Assembly (NCBI GenBank): GCA_030613245.1
Contig: JAUWMI010000002.1
Span: 62,001 to 126,000 of the forward strand
Length of the DNA stretch: 64,000 nt
Direction of reading: 5' to 3'
Source: Candidatus Sumerlaeota bacterium
Lineage (GTDB): Bacteria > Sumerlaeota > Sumerlaeia > MWCT01 > JAUWMI01
The notes under the pieces were generated by a model. The model was not told the DNA's origin. It searched no databases and saw only the letters and a program-made list of their open reading frames with translations. The position numbers and the translations under genes were made by a program. Positions 1 to 8,531 of this stretch are shown here, one piece after another (within the stretch, counting starts at the first letter, position 1; each line of letters begins with the position of its first letter).

Positions 1-392
1 TGGCTGTTAGGATAGTAGATTTTGCATCCAGTGATGGCAACCGACGGGTCATCAGCGAATGGTGCGACAAGAGACTCCAGCCAGTCGGGTGCGGCCTCAG
101 TGTCCGGATTGAGAAAGACCACAATTTCACCGTCCGACTGGCGCCAGCCGTCATTATTTCCGCCTGCGCAACCGCGGTTTGTTGTGTTCTGAATCAAGAT
201 TGGACGAAATTCGCTCTGCTGAATCCGCTCGATGGTGTCATCGGTGGAATGGTTATCAACGACTATAATTTGGAAGGATGGATAGGATTGCCAGCTGAGG
301 CTTTCAAGGCAGCGGACAATAAAGGGTGCACTGTTATAGGTCAGAACTATAACGCTAACTTGCCGAAGATTGCTGTTGCTGGACTTATGCAT
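1..392 (-). CDS. Glycosyltransferase family 2 (partial, N-terminal part)
   Basis: The reverse strand reads an open frame from an ATG at 392 to the window edge, about 130 codons. After a short Ser/Asn-rich start it shows the GT-A opening strand VSVIVLTYNSA, then IIVVDNHSTDDT (nucleotide-binding Asp) and a NPDTEA segment in the place of the DxD metal-binding motif. This is the family 2 layout of transferases that move an activated sugar to a lipid or polysaccharide acceptor on the cytoplasmic side of the membrane. The C-terminal part lies outside the window, so the acceptor cannot be guessed. The next gene upstream on this strand is the radical SAM protein, 25 bases away, so co-transcription is likely. 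Confidence 0.85.
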   Translation of the reverse strand, partial: MHKSSNSNLRQVSVIVLTYNSAPFIVRCLESLSWQSYPSFQIIVVDNHSTDDTIERIQQSEFRPILIQNTTNRGCAGGNNDGWRQSDGEIVVFLNPDTEAAPDWLESLVAPFADDPSVAITGCKIYYPNS

Positions 393-417
393 CGTAATCT
401 AAAGTAAATTCTAGGAT

Positions 418-1593
418 CTAAGCGGCTGGCTGTTTCCCTTTATGGTTAACTATTAGCTGATTGCGATAGTGCTTGCGTAGCGCGCTTCGAGTCTTGAGCA
501 GCTCACGTACTTCGTGCACGGTCTCGGCCACAATTCGGCGCGGCTGATGTTCGCTCAGCACGTGGCAATGGCTACAATCATCCGGGATTTCACGGTGCCG
601 AAGGCTGCGACGCAACTCTTGAAAACCGCGATTGTTCCATATGTTACCCACAGTTGACCGGGTAATTGAATCAGTGGCCCCTCCAGTCCAGAAACAGCAG
701 AAACGCACTTGGCCTGTGACTTCCACGTGAAATTGCTGCCAGATATTTGGGCAAAAGAGCTGTCGGGCATTGCGCGGTGTTTTGATGTCAGACGCAGAAG
801 TGATCTCGCGGTTCTCGATGCGTGAATCCAGATCGAACCCCAAAGGGAGGTGGTCAATTCGTATGCCGTAGCGTGCCGCGCGTGTTCGCGCCTGCTCGAT
901 GGCGCGTGCCAATTCTGTACGATCCGTTACAATACTGGCTTCGGCCCTGGGATTGTATGGGAGCAAATTTTGAATGATCACCACGCAAGCGTCGCAGTCA
1001 TGAGCAAGGTCAATAATTGCTTCCAGCTCGGAGATGTTTTCGCGCATCAGGCAGACGATGAAATTTACTATCGGGAAGGTGGAACCGCGCTCTTGCTTGA
1101 CGCGCTTCAACGTTAGAAGATTATCCCGTACAGCGTGAAAATCCGCTCCGCGCCGAATGGCCTCAAAGGTTTGCTTTGTGCCCCCATCAACCGAAACTAT
1201 GATAATAGATGCGCCAAGCTCGACCAGCTGCTCAGCAGCCCGGGCAGTCAGCAGGGTACCATTTGTAATGACTGATGGTACTGCTCCCGTTTCTGTAATG
1301 GTGCGCAGAATCGGAAAGAATTCACGATGCAGAAATGGTTCGCCATTGCCAGCGAGGCCTACGTAAGTTGCATACTGAAACCAGTGGGCAATACGCTGAA
1401 TGGCTTCTAGGGGCAGTTCACCACGATCTTTTGGAAATGCATCGCTCTGGCGGGCACACATGACGCAGTTCAAGTTGCAGGTATCATTGATCTCAAGATG
1501 AAAGCGGAGGGGGCGAGCCAACAGCCTGTGCTTTCGCAGGGTTTTATCAACGCCGGACAGCAGTGTGTTATATATTTTTCGATAATGTGCCAA
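418..1593 (-). CDS. Radical SAM protein with SPASM-like C-terminus
   Basis: 391 residues. The radical SAM cluster motif CxxxCxxC is seen as CNLNCVMC near residue 39, followed by the glycine-rich GNGEPFLH segment that binds SAM. The C-terminal part has Cys pairs (CPNIW, CCFW, CSHCH) typical of SPASM/twitch auxiliary Fe-S domains. Such proteins modify peptides, sugars or cofactors by 5'-deoxyadenosyl radical chemistry; many lie in polysaccharide or lipid-glycan clusters. The neighbouring GT2 gene fits a role in surface glycan synthesis, but the substrate is unknown. The only plausible start in frame is TTG at 1593, because a stop lies shortly upstream, and no clear ribosome binding site is seen. 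Confidence 0.85.
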   Translation of the reverse strand: MAHYRKIYNTLLSGVDKTLRKHRLLARPLRFHLEINDTCNLNCVMCARQSDAFPKDRGELPLEAIQRIAHWFQYATYVGLAGNGEPFLHREFFPILRTITETGAVPSVITNGTLLTARAAEQLVELGASIIIVSVDGGTKQTFEAIRRGADFHAVRDNLLTLKRVKQERGSTFPIVNFIVCLMRENISELEAIIDLAHDCDACVVIIQNLLPYNPRAEASIVTDRTELARAIEQARTRAARYGIRIDHLPLGFDLDSRIENREITSASDIKTPRNARQLFCPNIWQQFHVEVTGQVRFCCFWTGGATDSITRSTVGNIWNNRGFQELRRSLRHREIPDDCSHCHVLSEHQPRRIVAETVHEVRELLKTRSALRKHYRNQLIVNHKGKQPAA

Positions 1594-1970
1594 AATAGCG
1601 CCTGATTGATAAGGTTAGTCTTAATGTAAGCGGAATGGAGCGGATTTATCAACAGTTTTTCTGGGTCTCACACCGCTCAGCCCGCACCTCGGGAATATGC
1701 CTCACCAAAATGGTGCACTCAGCGATTACGCGGATACAATTTATGGAAAATATGTTTGACAATTGTCTAAAGGATTTGAAGCATATTTAGCGCTTTTGGC
1801 TCGTCAAGAGGATAAAAAATTTTGATGGAATTTCGCTAGTTTCCCACCGAAATCCCACGCTGATAAAAGCGGGTCTGAAAGTAGTGGTCCGGAGCTCCGT
1901 TTCAATGAGAAACTAACCTCCAGGCATCGCGAAAAGGCTCTATAAAACACATCTCAGGAGGCCATATTCA
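1594..1970. other. Divergent intergenic region
   Basis: 377 bases between divergently oriented genes, without a credible ORF. It holds a TTGACA box at 1756-1761 overlapping a perfect 10-base palindrome GACAATTGTC (1758-1767). No good -10 lies at 16-18 bases, so promoter assignment is weak. A strong AGGAGG (1956-1961) sits 9 bases before the ATG at 1971 and sets the start of the hydrolase gene. Confidence 0.4.
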
Positions 1971-3953
1971 ATGCGAATGCAATGCTGTATGATTGTGATG
2001 TTTATTTTTATCGTTTTGGTAATGCCAGCAGCAGGAAAGACGATTGTGATTCAAGGCGATCTGCAGATCGCAGGTGAAGTGATTCAAGAGTCTGAAAATG
2101 AAATTGTAATCAGGACAAACGACACGAAAATTGCCATTCCCCGGGATAGATTGGAAGCGTTGGGTTATAGGATTGTCCAGGAGCAGGAGACTCCAGCCCT
2201 GCCGTTACCCACACCGACTCCTGAAGCTCCATCTATAACGGAAATGGAGCTGAGCCCGGAGGCAAGAGGGGTTCTTGAAAGCGTAGTTCAGCCACCTTTC
2301 GCTATTGTTCCAAGTGCAACACCAGCCGTTGCATCTTCAGACCCGCTTGCATCGCTTTCCGAAGATATGGAATCCAGAGCCCCTGAACCATTGCCCCCAA
2401 CTGGCGCATTACCACCCGGAGTAGAGACAACGGTGGGTGGGTTACAGCCTTTGAGCGCGGTCTTCGGATCAGCAGCTGGGCCATCCACCCCAGCTGCAGA
2501 GGAAATGCCAGTATCGCCGTCTCCGTTGCTGGCAGCAGTTCCCGCGCCTCAAACGCCGGCGCCTGCTCCGTCTTCTGAAGAGGTAGCGCCTGAATTTCGT
2601 GGTATATGGATCACTCGTTTCGAGTGGCCGAGCCGCGATGCTCAGAAGTGCCTTAAGACCATCAAAACGATTTTCGAAACCCTGAAGAGAAATCATTTTA
2701 ACGCCGCCGTATTTCAGGTACGTGGGCAGGCAGACGTTCTATATCGGAGTAAGCTTGAGCCCTGGTCTCCGCTGATTGGAGGAGCGGATCCGGGCTTTGA
2801 TCCGCTGAAGGTGGCTATTGAGGAGGCACACAGCAGGGGGATTGAACTGCATGCCTATGTGAATCTGATGCCTGTGTGGGGTGGTCGGACACCTCCGCCA
2901 CGAACTGAGCCCCTGCATGCTTTCTGGCGCTATTGCCAGCCCGGTTCAAATCCAAACTGGACATGCTACGATTCTGCGGGCAAGCCGATGAAGCAGAATG
3001 AGTATGTGTATTTCAGCCCTGGCATTCCTGCTGTTCACGATTACCTGCGTCGGGTAGTTGTTGACCTGGTCACGCGCTATGATGTGGACGGGATACACTT
3101 TGATCGAATTCGTTATCCGGGTCCCCAATACTCGAAAGACCCGATTAGTGTGGCGCGGTTTGAAGGGCCGGGTAACCCGGATAATCTGTCGTGGAAAGAT
3201 TGGCAGCGGGATCAGCTCACCCGCATGCTCAATAACATTTATGGTGCCATTCAGGCGACCAAGCCGCACGTCAATGTATCATGTGCTGCATGGGGAATTT
3301 ATCGCAAGGATCGTATTGACGGCTACGGTCGCTTTTCAAGTGGCTATCACGACTATTATCAGGATACTCATCGCTGGATCGAGCAGGGTGTGATGGATGC
3401 GCTTATGCCGATGATTTACTGGAACATTCCCGAGCCAAAGCCGAATTTTGACACCCTAACCGAAGATTTTGTTAAGCATGCAGCAGGCCGCCACATCTAC
3501 GCCGGAATGAAAACCTATGGGGATTTTAAGGAGACCGTTGCTGAAGTGCTCTTTTCGCGCCAGATTGGTGCTAAAGGAAACGTTACATTTTCTTATGGAG
3601 GCATTGACCGAAAGAACCAGTGGGTTGATTTTTATCGGGATGTGTATCGCGAGGCAGCGCCAATTCCTGCAATGCCGTGGAAAGAAAACCCCCAGACGGG
3701 AACGATCGTTGGGACGGTCATGAAACCCTCAGGCAATGACCCGGTTGAAGATGCCGTTTTACAGCTGAGTGGCCGCACTGAGAAATGGCTCTCCTCAAAT
3801 GATGGCTTCTTTGCAATGCTCAATGTTCAGCCAGGGGCCGGTTTACAAATAACCGCAGAGAAGCAGGGGGTGGGTGTTGCGGAACCGCTCACAGTGAGCG
3901 TAGCGCCAGGCCAGGTGATACGGGTAGAAATTCAACTGAAGCGGCCCAAATAG
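1971..3953 (+). CDS. GHL10-family glycoside hydrolase-like protein with C-terminal regulatory-like domain
   Basis: 660 residues. The N-terminal hydrophobic segment (about 5-21, ending MPAAG) looks like a signal peptide. A short beta-rich module follows (about 23-66), then a Pro/Ala-rich linker (70-205). The GHL10 (DUF187-type) TIM barrel runs from FRGIWITRFEW near 209 to about 550, with the conserved YDVDGIHFDRIRYP strand and MPMIYWN. The last 90 residues (GTIVGTVMKPSG onward) resemble a carboxypeptidase regulatory-like beta-sandwich. GHL10 proteins are extracytoplasmic and some are glucosidase- or peptidoglycan-active; the substrate here is unknown. A paralogue without the linker and tail lies at 29093-30331. 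The ATG is supported by AGGAGG 9 bases upstream. Confidence 0.85.
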   Translation: MRMQCCMIVMFIFIVLVMPAAGKTIVIQGDLQIAGEVIQESENEIVIRTNDTKIAIPRDRLEALGYRIVQEQETPALPLPTPTPEAPSITEMELSPEARGVLESVVQPPFAIVPSATPAVASSDPLASLSEDMESRAPEPLPPTGALPPGVETTVGGLQPLSAVFGSAAGPSTPAAEEMPVSPSPLLAAVPAPQTPAPAPSSEEVAPEFRGIWITRFEWPSRDAQKCLKTIKTIFETLKRNHFNAAVFQVRGQADVLYRSKLEPWSPLIGGADPGFDPLKVAIEEAHSRGIELHAYVNLMPVWGGRTPPPRTEPLHAFWRYCQPGSNPNWTCYDSAGKPMKQNEYVYFSPGIPAVHDYLRRVVVDLVTRYDVDGIHFDRIRYPGPQYSKDPISVARFEGPGNPDNLSWKDWQRDQLTRMLNNIYGAIQATKPHVNVSCAAWGIYRKDRIDGYGRFSSGYHDYYQDTHRWIEQGVMDALMPMIYWNIPEPKPNFDTLTEDFVKHAAGRHIYAGMKTYGDFKETVAEVLFSRQIGAKGNVTFSYGGIDRKNQWVDFYRDVYREAAPIPAMPWKENPQTGTIVGTVMKPSGNDPVEDAVLQLSGRTEKWLSSNDGFFAMLNVQPGAGLQITAEKQGVGVAEPLTVSVAPGQVIRVEIQLKRPK

Positions 3954-3991
3954 GGACGCCTGGTTTCGCTTCTTGAGGGGGTTGTAGAGTG

Positions 3992-4447
3992 ATGGCTGAT
4001 AAAAGCGTAGCCAGCAATCGCAAGGCACGGCATTTCTATGATATTAAAGAGACCGTTGAAGCAGGCCTGGTACTGACTGGAACGGAAGTGAAATCGCTTC
4101 GGATGGGTCAGGCGAACCTGGTTGATAGCTTTGCATCGTTTGACCGTGGTGAATTGATCCTGTATAATATGCATATTAGTCCGTATGAACCGGGGAATCG
4201 CTATAATCAAGATCCTCGCCGGTCGCGCAAGCTGCTTTTGCACAAGCAGCAGATCAAGCGGCTTATTGGCAAAGTAACCCAGCGAGGGTTTACCCTGGTG
4301 CCATTGCGGGTCTACTTTGGTGAAAGAGGATATGCGAAAGTCGAAATAGCCCTGGCTAAAGGCAAGAAGCAATATGACCGCCGGGAGGCGATCAAAGAGC
4401 GGGATGTCAAACGCGAGCTCGAGCGCGAAATGAAGGATCGCCGGTAA
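3992..4447 (+). CDS. smpB: SsrA-binding protein SmpB
   Basis: 151 residues from ATG 3992 (a GTG lies directly before it at 3989); GAGGGGG upstream serves as ribosome binding site. SmpB binds tmRNA and delivers it to stalled ribosomes in trans-translation. Family motifs are clear: [48 protein letters not shown] and a basic tail ending [17 protein letters not shown]. That tail is the part that enters the decoding centre in known SmpB proteins. It lies 38 bases after the GHL10 gene. Its last 44 codons are repeated in tandem just downstream (4471-4628), which is unusual. The tmRNA gene is not in the window. Confidence 0.96.
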   Translation: MADKSVASNRKARHFYDIKETVEAGLVLTGTEVKSLRMGQANLVDSFASFDRGELILYNMHISPYEPGNRYNQDPRRSRKLLLHKQQIKRLIGKVTQRGFTLVPLRVYFGERGYAKVEIALAKGKKQYDRREAIKERDVKRELEREMKDRR

Positions 4448-4628
4448 ACGCGAGTAGGGGCGAATTGCTATACTTTGGTGAAAGAGGGTATGCGAAAGTC
4501 GAAATAGCCCTGGCTAAAGGCAAGAAGCAATACGACCGCCGTGAGGCGATCAAAGAGCGGGATCTCAAACGCGAGCTCGAGCGCGAAATGAAGGATCGCC
4601 GGTAAACGCGAGTAGGGGCGTATTGCTA
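4313..4628 (+). repeat. Direct tandem duplication of the smpB 3' end (2 x 158 bp)
   Basis: Unit 1 is 4313-4470 and covers the last 44 smpB codons, the stop and 23 bases beyond. Unit 2 is 4471-4628. The two differ at only five positions: three synonymous third positions (GGA/GGG, TAT/TAC, CGG/CGT), one Val/Leu change, and one intergenic base. The units abut exactly, and the junction falls inside the loop of a GTAGGGGC palindrome, where TA/TAC is shared by both sides. Unit 2 is in another frame relative to smpB. Confidence 0.95.
4465..4605 (+). pseudogene. Orphan copy of SmpB C-terminal tail
   Basis: The second copy of the smpB 3' end can be read from a TTG at 4465 through [12 protein letters not shown] to the same basic tail and stop, 46 codons. 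AGGGG from the palindromic repeat lies 4 bases before the TTG. It lacks the whole beta-barrel of SmpB and is most simply a pseudogene fragment left by the duplication, but translation of a tail-only peptide cannot be excluded from sequence. The near-absence of non-synonymous change relative to smpB is noted. Confidence 0.6.
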
Positions 4629-4637
4629 TACGCCCTT
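4612..4637. repeat. GTAGGGGC palindromic repeat copy
   Basis: GTAGGGGCGTAT-TGCT-ATACGCCC hairpin, a member of the dispersed palindrome family of this window. A half copy, cut by the duplication junction, lies at 4454-4472. Confidence 0.8.
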
Positions 4638-4755
4638 TCATCGGTGTGAAAATCGGTCAAGCGGGACGCCGATTGCGCGTCTCGCTCGTTTTATTTCTCC
4701 TCTTGCAATTCCCCGCGGGCAAGTGGTATAGAGCCAGGGTGATTGGATTGAAATA

Positions 4756-4783
4756 GTAGGGGCGTATTACAATGGCCCTTTAC
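4756..4783. repeat. GTAGGGGC palindromic repeat copy (degenerate)
   Basis: GTAGGGGCGTATTACAATGGCCC, an imperfect hairpin of the same family, 28 bases before the DUF523 gene. The right arm has lost symmetry. Confidence 0.65.
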
Positions 4784-4810
4784 AGAGGCTGAGTGTCCGG
4801 GGCTGGTTTC

Positions 4811-5272
4811 ATGAAGCTGATCAGTGCATGTTTGGTTGGAATGTGTACAAACTACCTTGGGCAAGCGCATACAGTTCGGGAATTCGCGGCGATGTTGGAG
4901 CGGGGCGAGGTGGTGCCGGCATGTCCGGAGCAGCTTGGAGGGTTGCCGACGCCAAGGCCGCCAGCGGAAATTCAGCCGGGTTGCAATGGCTTTGCGGTGC
5001 TGGAGGGAAAAGCCAGGGTGCTTCGGCAGAGCGGCGAGGATGTGACCGAGGCATTTATTCGTGGCGCGCAGGAGATGCTCAAACTGGCACAAGCGTTTCG
5101 GGCGGAGCTGGTGATTTTGAAAGAGCGAAGTCCGTCGTGCGGCGTCCACACAATTCATGACGGAAATTTTTGCGGTCGCTTGGTTTCCGGAACCGGTATT
5201 GCTGCCGCTCTATTGAAACGCCACGGCCTTCAGGTGTTGTCAGACGAACAGTACTTCAAAGACGTTCGCTGA
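4811..5272 (+). CDS. DUF523 family protein
   Basis: 153 residues. It begins [11 protein letters not shown] as DUF523 (YbbK-type) proteins do, with CTNYLG, a [15 protein letters not shown] segment, a central [10 protein letters not shown] motif and a closing [14 protein letters not shown]. Several conserved Cys residues suggest metal or thiol chemistry, but no biochemical role is established for the family as far as I know. I chose ATG 4811 because family members start exactly there; an upstream GTG at 4793 would add six residues. hemB follows 20 bases after the stop, with a good ribosome binding site, so the two are probably co-transcribed. Confidence 0.85.
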   Translation: MKLISACLVGMCTNYLGQAHTVREFAAMLERGEVVPACPEQLGGLPTPRPPAEIQPGCNGFAVLEGKARVLRQSGEDVTEAFIRGAQEMLKLAQAFRAELVILKERSPSCGVHTIHDGNFCGRLVSGTGIAAALLKRHGLQVLSDEQYFKDVR

Positions 5273-5292
5273 GAGAGGAGGATTCAGATCAG

Positions 5293-6273
5293 ATGAGTAA
5301 TGCGGGATTTCCTGTTCAACGACTGCGTCGGTTACGGATGACGCCGACGCTGCGCAGCATGGTTCGAGAGACCTCGCTGCGGGTCACGGATCTTATCTAT
5401 CCGCTTTTTGTGCTGCACGGTAGCCGTGTGAAGGCGGAAGTGTCGTCCATGCCGGGGATTTATAATTTATCAGTTGATTACATTGTGGAAGAGGCTAGAG
5501 CAGTGCGCGATCTGGGAATCCCGGCCGTACTGCTGTTTGGCATCCCGAAAACGAAGGACGACATGGCCAGCGAGGCATACGATCCTAAGGGCATTGTACA
5601 GCAGGCAGTGAAGGCCATTAAGAAGGCGACACCTGATCTTGTGGTCATTACCGACGTTTGCCTCTGCGCGTATACCGCCAACGGCCACTGCGGGATTGTT
5701 CGGGATGGGAAGATTCTTAACGACCCAACGCTTGAGGTGCTGGCAAAAGTAGCACTGTCCCATGCTCAAGCAGGGGCAGATATCGTTGCACCGTCTGACA
5801 TGATGGACGGTCATGTCAGGGCCATTCGCAAGAAACTGGATGAAAAGGGGTCTCCTGACGTTGCGATCATGTCCTACGCAGCGAAGTACGCCTCTGCGTT
5901 TTACGGGCCGTTTCGCGATGCCGCACAAGCAACGCCTGCGTTTGGAGATCGGCGCTCACACCAGATGGATATAGCCAATGCGCGGGAAGCAGAGCTCGAA
6001 ATTCTGCTTGATATTAAGGAAGGCGCCGATATTGTGATGGTCAAACCAGCTCTGGCGTATCTCGATATCATTTACCGCATTCGGCAACGCGTGCTTCAAC
6101 CGCTGGCTGCCTACAGTGTTAGCGGAGAATATGCACTGATCAAAGCGGCTGCGCAGCAAGGGTGGCTGGACGAGGAGCAGATTGTGCTGGAGTGGTTGAC
6201 CGCGATTAAACGGGCAGGTGCAGATCTGATCCTTACCTATTTTGCCAAGGCCGTTGCGTCGAAAATCGCTTGA
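5293..6273 (+). CDS. hemB: Delta-aminolevulinic acid dehydratase (porphobilinogen synthase)
   Basis: 326 residues. Condenses two 5-aminolevulinate molecules to porphobilinogen in tetrapyrrole synthesis, in the cytoplasm. The catalytic zinc type is visible: [14 protein letters not shown] carries the three-Cys zinc site. The two active-site lysines sit in [15 protein letters not shown] and in [12 protein letters not shown] (Schiff-base Lys). Length is usual for the family. The frame is open upstream to 5170, but that part overlaps the DUF523 gene; ATG 5293 is preceded by GAGAGGAGGA, which decides the start. No other heme genes are nearby. No hairpin terminator is visible after the stop. Confidence 0.96.
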   Translation: MSNAGFPVQRLRRLRMTPTLRSMVRETSLRVTDLIYPLFVLHGSRVKAEVSSMPGIYNLSVDYIVEEARAVRDLGIPAVLLFGIPKTKDDMASEAYDPKGIVQQAVKAIKKATPDLVVITDVCLCAYTANGHCGIVRDGKILNDPTLEVLAKVALSHAQAGADIVAPSDMMDGHVRAIRKKLDEKGSPDVAIMSYAAKYASAFYGPFRDAAQATPAFGDRRSHQMDIANAREAELEILLDIKEGADIVMVKPALAYLDIIYRIRQRVLQPLAAYSVSGEYALIKAAAQQGWLDEEQIVLEWLTAIKRAGADLILTYFAKAVASKIA

Positions 6274-6359
6274 TGATATGAGGGAAAGATTAACAGGAGC
6301 ACTGAGGAGACAAGGTTCTTAAAGGAGGACGGGGACGGGATAGTCGCATCAGAAGGTAC

Positions 6360-6956
6360 TTAGGCAAATTCACGCAAGAAGGCGAGGTATCTCCCGCCGT
6401 TGCACTGATGACGTTCGATTGATGCTTTAAGCTGATTCAATACGCGGACGATTTCCTCATCGCGATAGGTCGGGCGGCTTTGTTGGTCTTGCTTGCTTGC
6501 AGGATCGGCGCTCTGCCGATTAAAAGTCGCTTCAAGGGCATTCATCACAATTTCTTCCTGCTTGAGCGCCACTTTACCTGGTGCAACCAGCTTCATTGCC
6601 TGTATGCGGTACTTTTCGAGCAGCATTTCTGTTGCCCGCAAGACATGCGGGTCGGTGACATAGCTGTTCTCTTTGGTGGTGCTGCGAATTGTTTCTTCGA
6701 GCTTTAGAAACAGGTCTAATTCCCTGTCCGTGAGACCCGCGCCGAGTAGCTGGTCTTCATGACGCAGGCGTTGAGAGTATTTCCGCGTATTTTTCTCATT
6801 GCGGTACGACTGGTCGGATGAAAAGAAAGGACATTCGGGCGGGCACTGATTGCCATCTGCGATTCTTGTTTTGCAGCACCGGGCGCAGATCGGCCGCATG
6901 AATTGTGCGGTGCAGATACGTTTGGCGCGTGCTCCGCAGAAGACACATTTTGTCAT
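6360..6956 (-). CDS. Hypothetical protein with Cys-rich N-terminus
   Basis: 198 residues, not recognised. The first 45 residues hold nine cysteines in CxxC and CC arrangements (MTKCVFCGARAKRIC, ICARCC, CPPECP), which look like one or two zinc-binding knuckles. The rest is charged and mainly helical, with ERATEMLLEKYR-like amphipathic stretches and no membrane segment. It lies 40 bases downstream of the ABC binding-protein gene on the same strand and may share its transcript. A weak GAGG lies upstream of the ATG. A nucleic-acid or protein-binding role is only an inference from the knuckles. Confidence 0.7.
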   Translation of the reverse strand: MTKCVFCGARAKRICTAQFMRPICARCCKTRIADGNQCPPECPFFSSDQSYRNEKNTRKYSQRLRHEDQLLGAGLTDRELDLFLKLEETIRSTTKENSYVTDPHVLRATEMLLEKYRIQAMKLVAPGKVALKQEEIVMNALEATFNRQSADPASKQDQQSRPTYRDEEIVRVLNQLKASIERHQCNGGRYLAFLREFA

Positions 6957-6996
6957 CTTCGGGATGCCTCATTAAAGGTGCTATAGCCAATGCGGG

Positions 6997-8286
6997 TCAC
7001 TGCATTTCAAGGACGAACTTGCTTTTTTCCACTGCTTTTTGCAACGCCTTGTCCACGCTTTGCCTGCCGTTGAGCGCGGATTCTACCTGGTCTGTAATCA
7101 CCAGACGCATTGATTCCCAGTAGACTTCTCGTGGCTCAAATATTCCGTAGTCCAGCTGGCTTGTAGCAATCTGATAGTTCGGATTTTTCTCCAGGTAGGC
7201 CTTCATTTCCGGGGTCTTTAGCACTGAATATCGAATCGGAAGATACCCGGTGGCAATGGCCCACTTCGTGGCATTTTCGGAGTTGGTTAGGAATTTGACG
7301 AACTTCCAGGCGGCCTGGGCTTGCTCGGGCGAGGGCCGGGTAAAAATACCAACGTTGGTGCCTTGAAAGAGGACGCGCGGTTCCTTGCCTGGTACGACCG
7401 AAAGTGGCGCTACCTGCCAGCGGAATTTGTCACCTACAGCCTCTTTATTGTACGGAAAACTTGCACTTGAGCCAATGTACATGGCGATCCTTCCTGAGCC
7501 AAAGGCATTGGAGAGGTAGTCGGACTCTACATACGCCACTTTGTCTTTGTGCACCAGGTCAACCAGAAGTTGTAATGCCTCGTGCGCTTCTTGTGAGTTG
7601 AGCAGTAGGGTCTTTCGGTCCGGGCCGAGGTAGTGGCCGCCATTCATATAAAGGAGCGTAGTGAGGCTCTCGATAAACGGCCGGATGGCGAAGCCATAAA
7701 CCTCTATGCGATTGTCTTTGTGCACAGTTAGCTTTTTTGCCGCCTCGCGCAGCTCCTCCCATGTTCGCGGAGCATGCTCGATGCCGGCGCGCTCGAGCAT
7801 ATCCGAATTCACGTACAGTACATACGCGCTCTTATTAAATGGCATAGTCACCATGCGGTCATTCCAGATGTTATTCTCGCGAAACGCCTTGACGATATCG
7901 TCAATGTCCTCCCGGGTGAGGCCATCCGGGCCATCAAAGAAGTCTTGAACAGGGACGAGCAAGTTGCGGCTCACAAACTGTGAGGTCCAGCTCTCATACA
8001 TCTGAGCGACAGCGGGCATAGTTCTCGACGTAATGGCGGCAATTAACTTCTGGTGCAGCTGATCGTAGCTACCCTGATAGATCGGCCGAACAGTGATGTC
8101 GGGATGGAGCCGTTCAAAAGCCTGAGCCATTTCGTTAATCGCAACCGCCTGTTCGTCGGCCATTGAATGCCAGAAACTAATGAGCGCCTCTTCCTTTTTG
8201 GTACAGGCAAACAGCATGACCGAGGCAATGAGCAAAAGGCTTATGAGCATCTTCATGCTCAATCTGATTGGTTTATGGGGAAGCAT
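6997..8286 (-). CDS. ABC transporter substrate-binding lipoprotein (family 1, sugar/UgpB type)
   Basis: 429 residues from ATG 8286. The start is set by AAGGAGG five bases upstream; the longer frame to 8400 has no such site. A signal peptide with lipobox (LLLIASVMLFAC) predicts a lipid-anchored periplasmic protein. The body is typical of family 1 solute-binding proteins for sugars or glycerol-3-phosphate: LISFWHSMADEQA, AQMYESWTSQF, MPFNKSAYVLYVN, then PRTWEELREAAKKL, and AWKFVKFLTN near the end. No permease genes are adjacent. The UgpC-like ATPase at 17300 is a possible partner, since such ATPases are often shared between systems. The ligand cannot be deduced. Confidence 0.88.
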   Translation of the reverse strand: MLPHKPIRLSMKMLISLLLIASVMLFACTKKEEALISFWHSMADEQAVAINEMAQAFERLHPDITVRPIYQGSYDQLHQKLIAAITSRTMPAVAQMYESWTSQFVSRNLLVPVQDFFDGPDGLTREDIDDIVKAFRENNIWNDRMVTMPFNKSAYVLYVNSDMLERAGIEHAPRTWEELREAAKKLTVHKDNRIEVYGFAIRPFIESLTTLLYMNGGHYLGPDRKTLLLNSQEAHEALQLLVDLVHKDKVAYVESDYLSNAFGSGRIAMYIGSSASFPYNKEAVGDKFRWQVAPLSVVPGKEPRVLFQGTNVGIFTRPSPEQAQAAWKFVKFLTNSENATKWAIATGYLPIRYSVLKTPEMKAYLEKNPNYQIATSQLDYGIFEPREVYWESMRLVITDQVESALNGRQSVDKALQKAVEKSKFVLEMQ

Positions 8287-8531
8287 AAGATCCTCCTTGT
8301 TGCCTAGGTGTATATTAGAGATGTATAAAGTTTCCTGCTCACTGTAAAGGGAAAAGTTGGCTGAGCAATGACCGGGTAGAGGTGCAAGGAGAGCCGTCAC
8401 CCGTCAGATTGATTGCGCCTTTAAATCTCTTGACTTAACGTGCATCGCTCTCTAAAAATTGTCCTTATCTCATGCCGGTGGATAACAATCGCAATTAATA
8501 CATTATCTATTGCACTCAAGGGAAATCTCGT

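Noticed and set aside
1741-1790. Sigma-70 promoter at TTGACA 1756
   Set aside because: The -35 box is perfect, but no acceptable -10 lies at 16-18 bases; kept only as a note in the intergenic entry.
5170-5292. Extended N-terminus of hemB
   Set aside because: Overlaps the DUF523 gene; the ATG at 5293 has a strong ribosome binding site and matches family N-termini.
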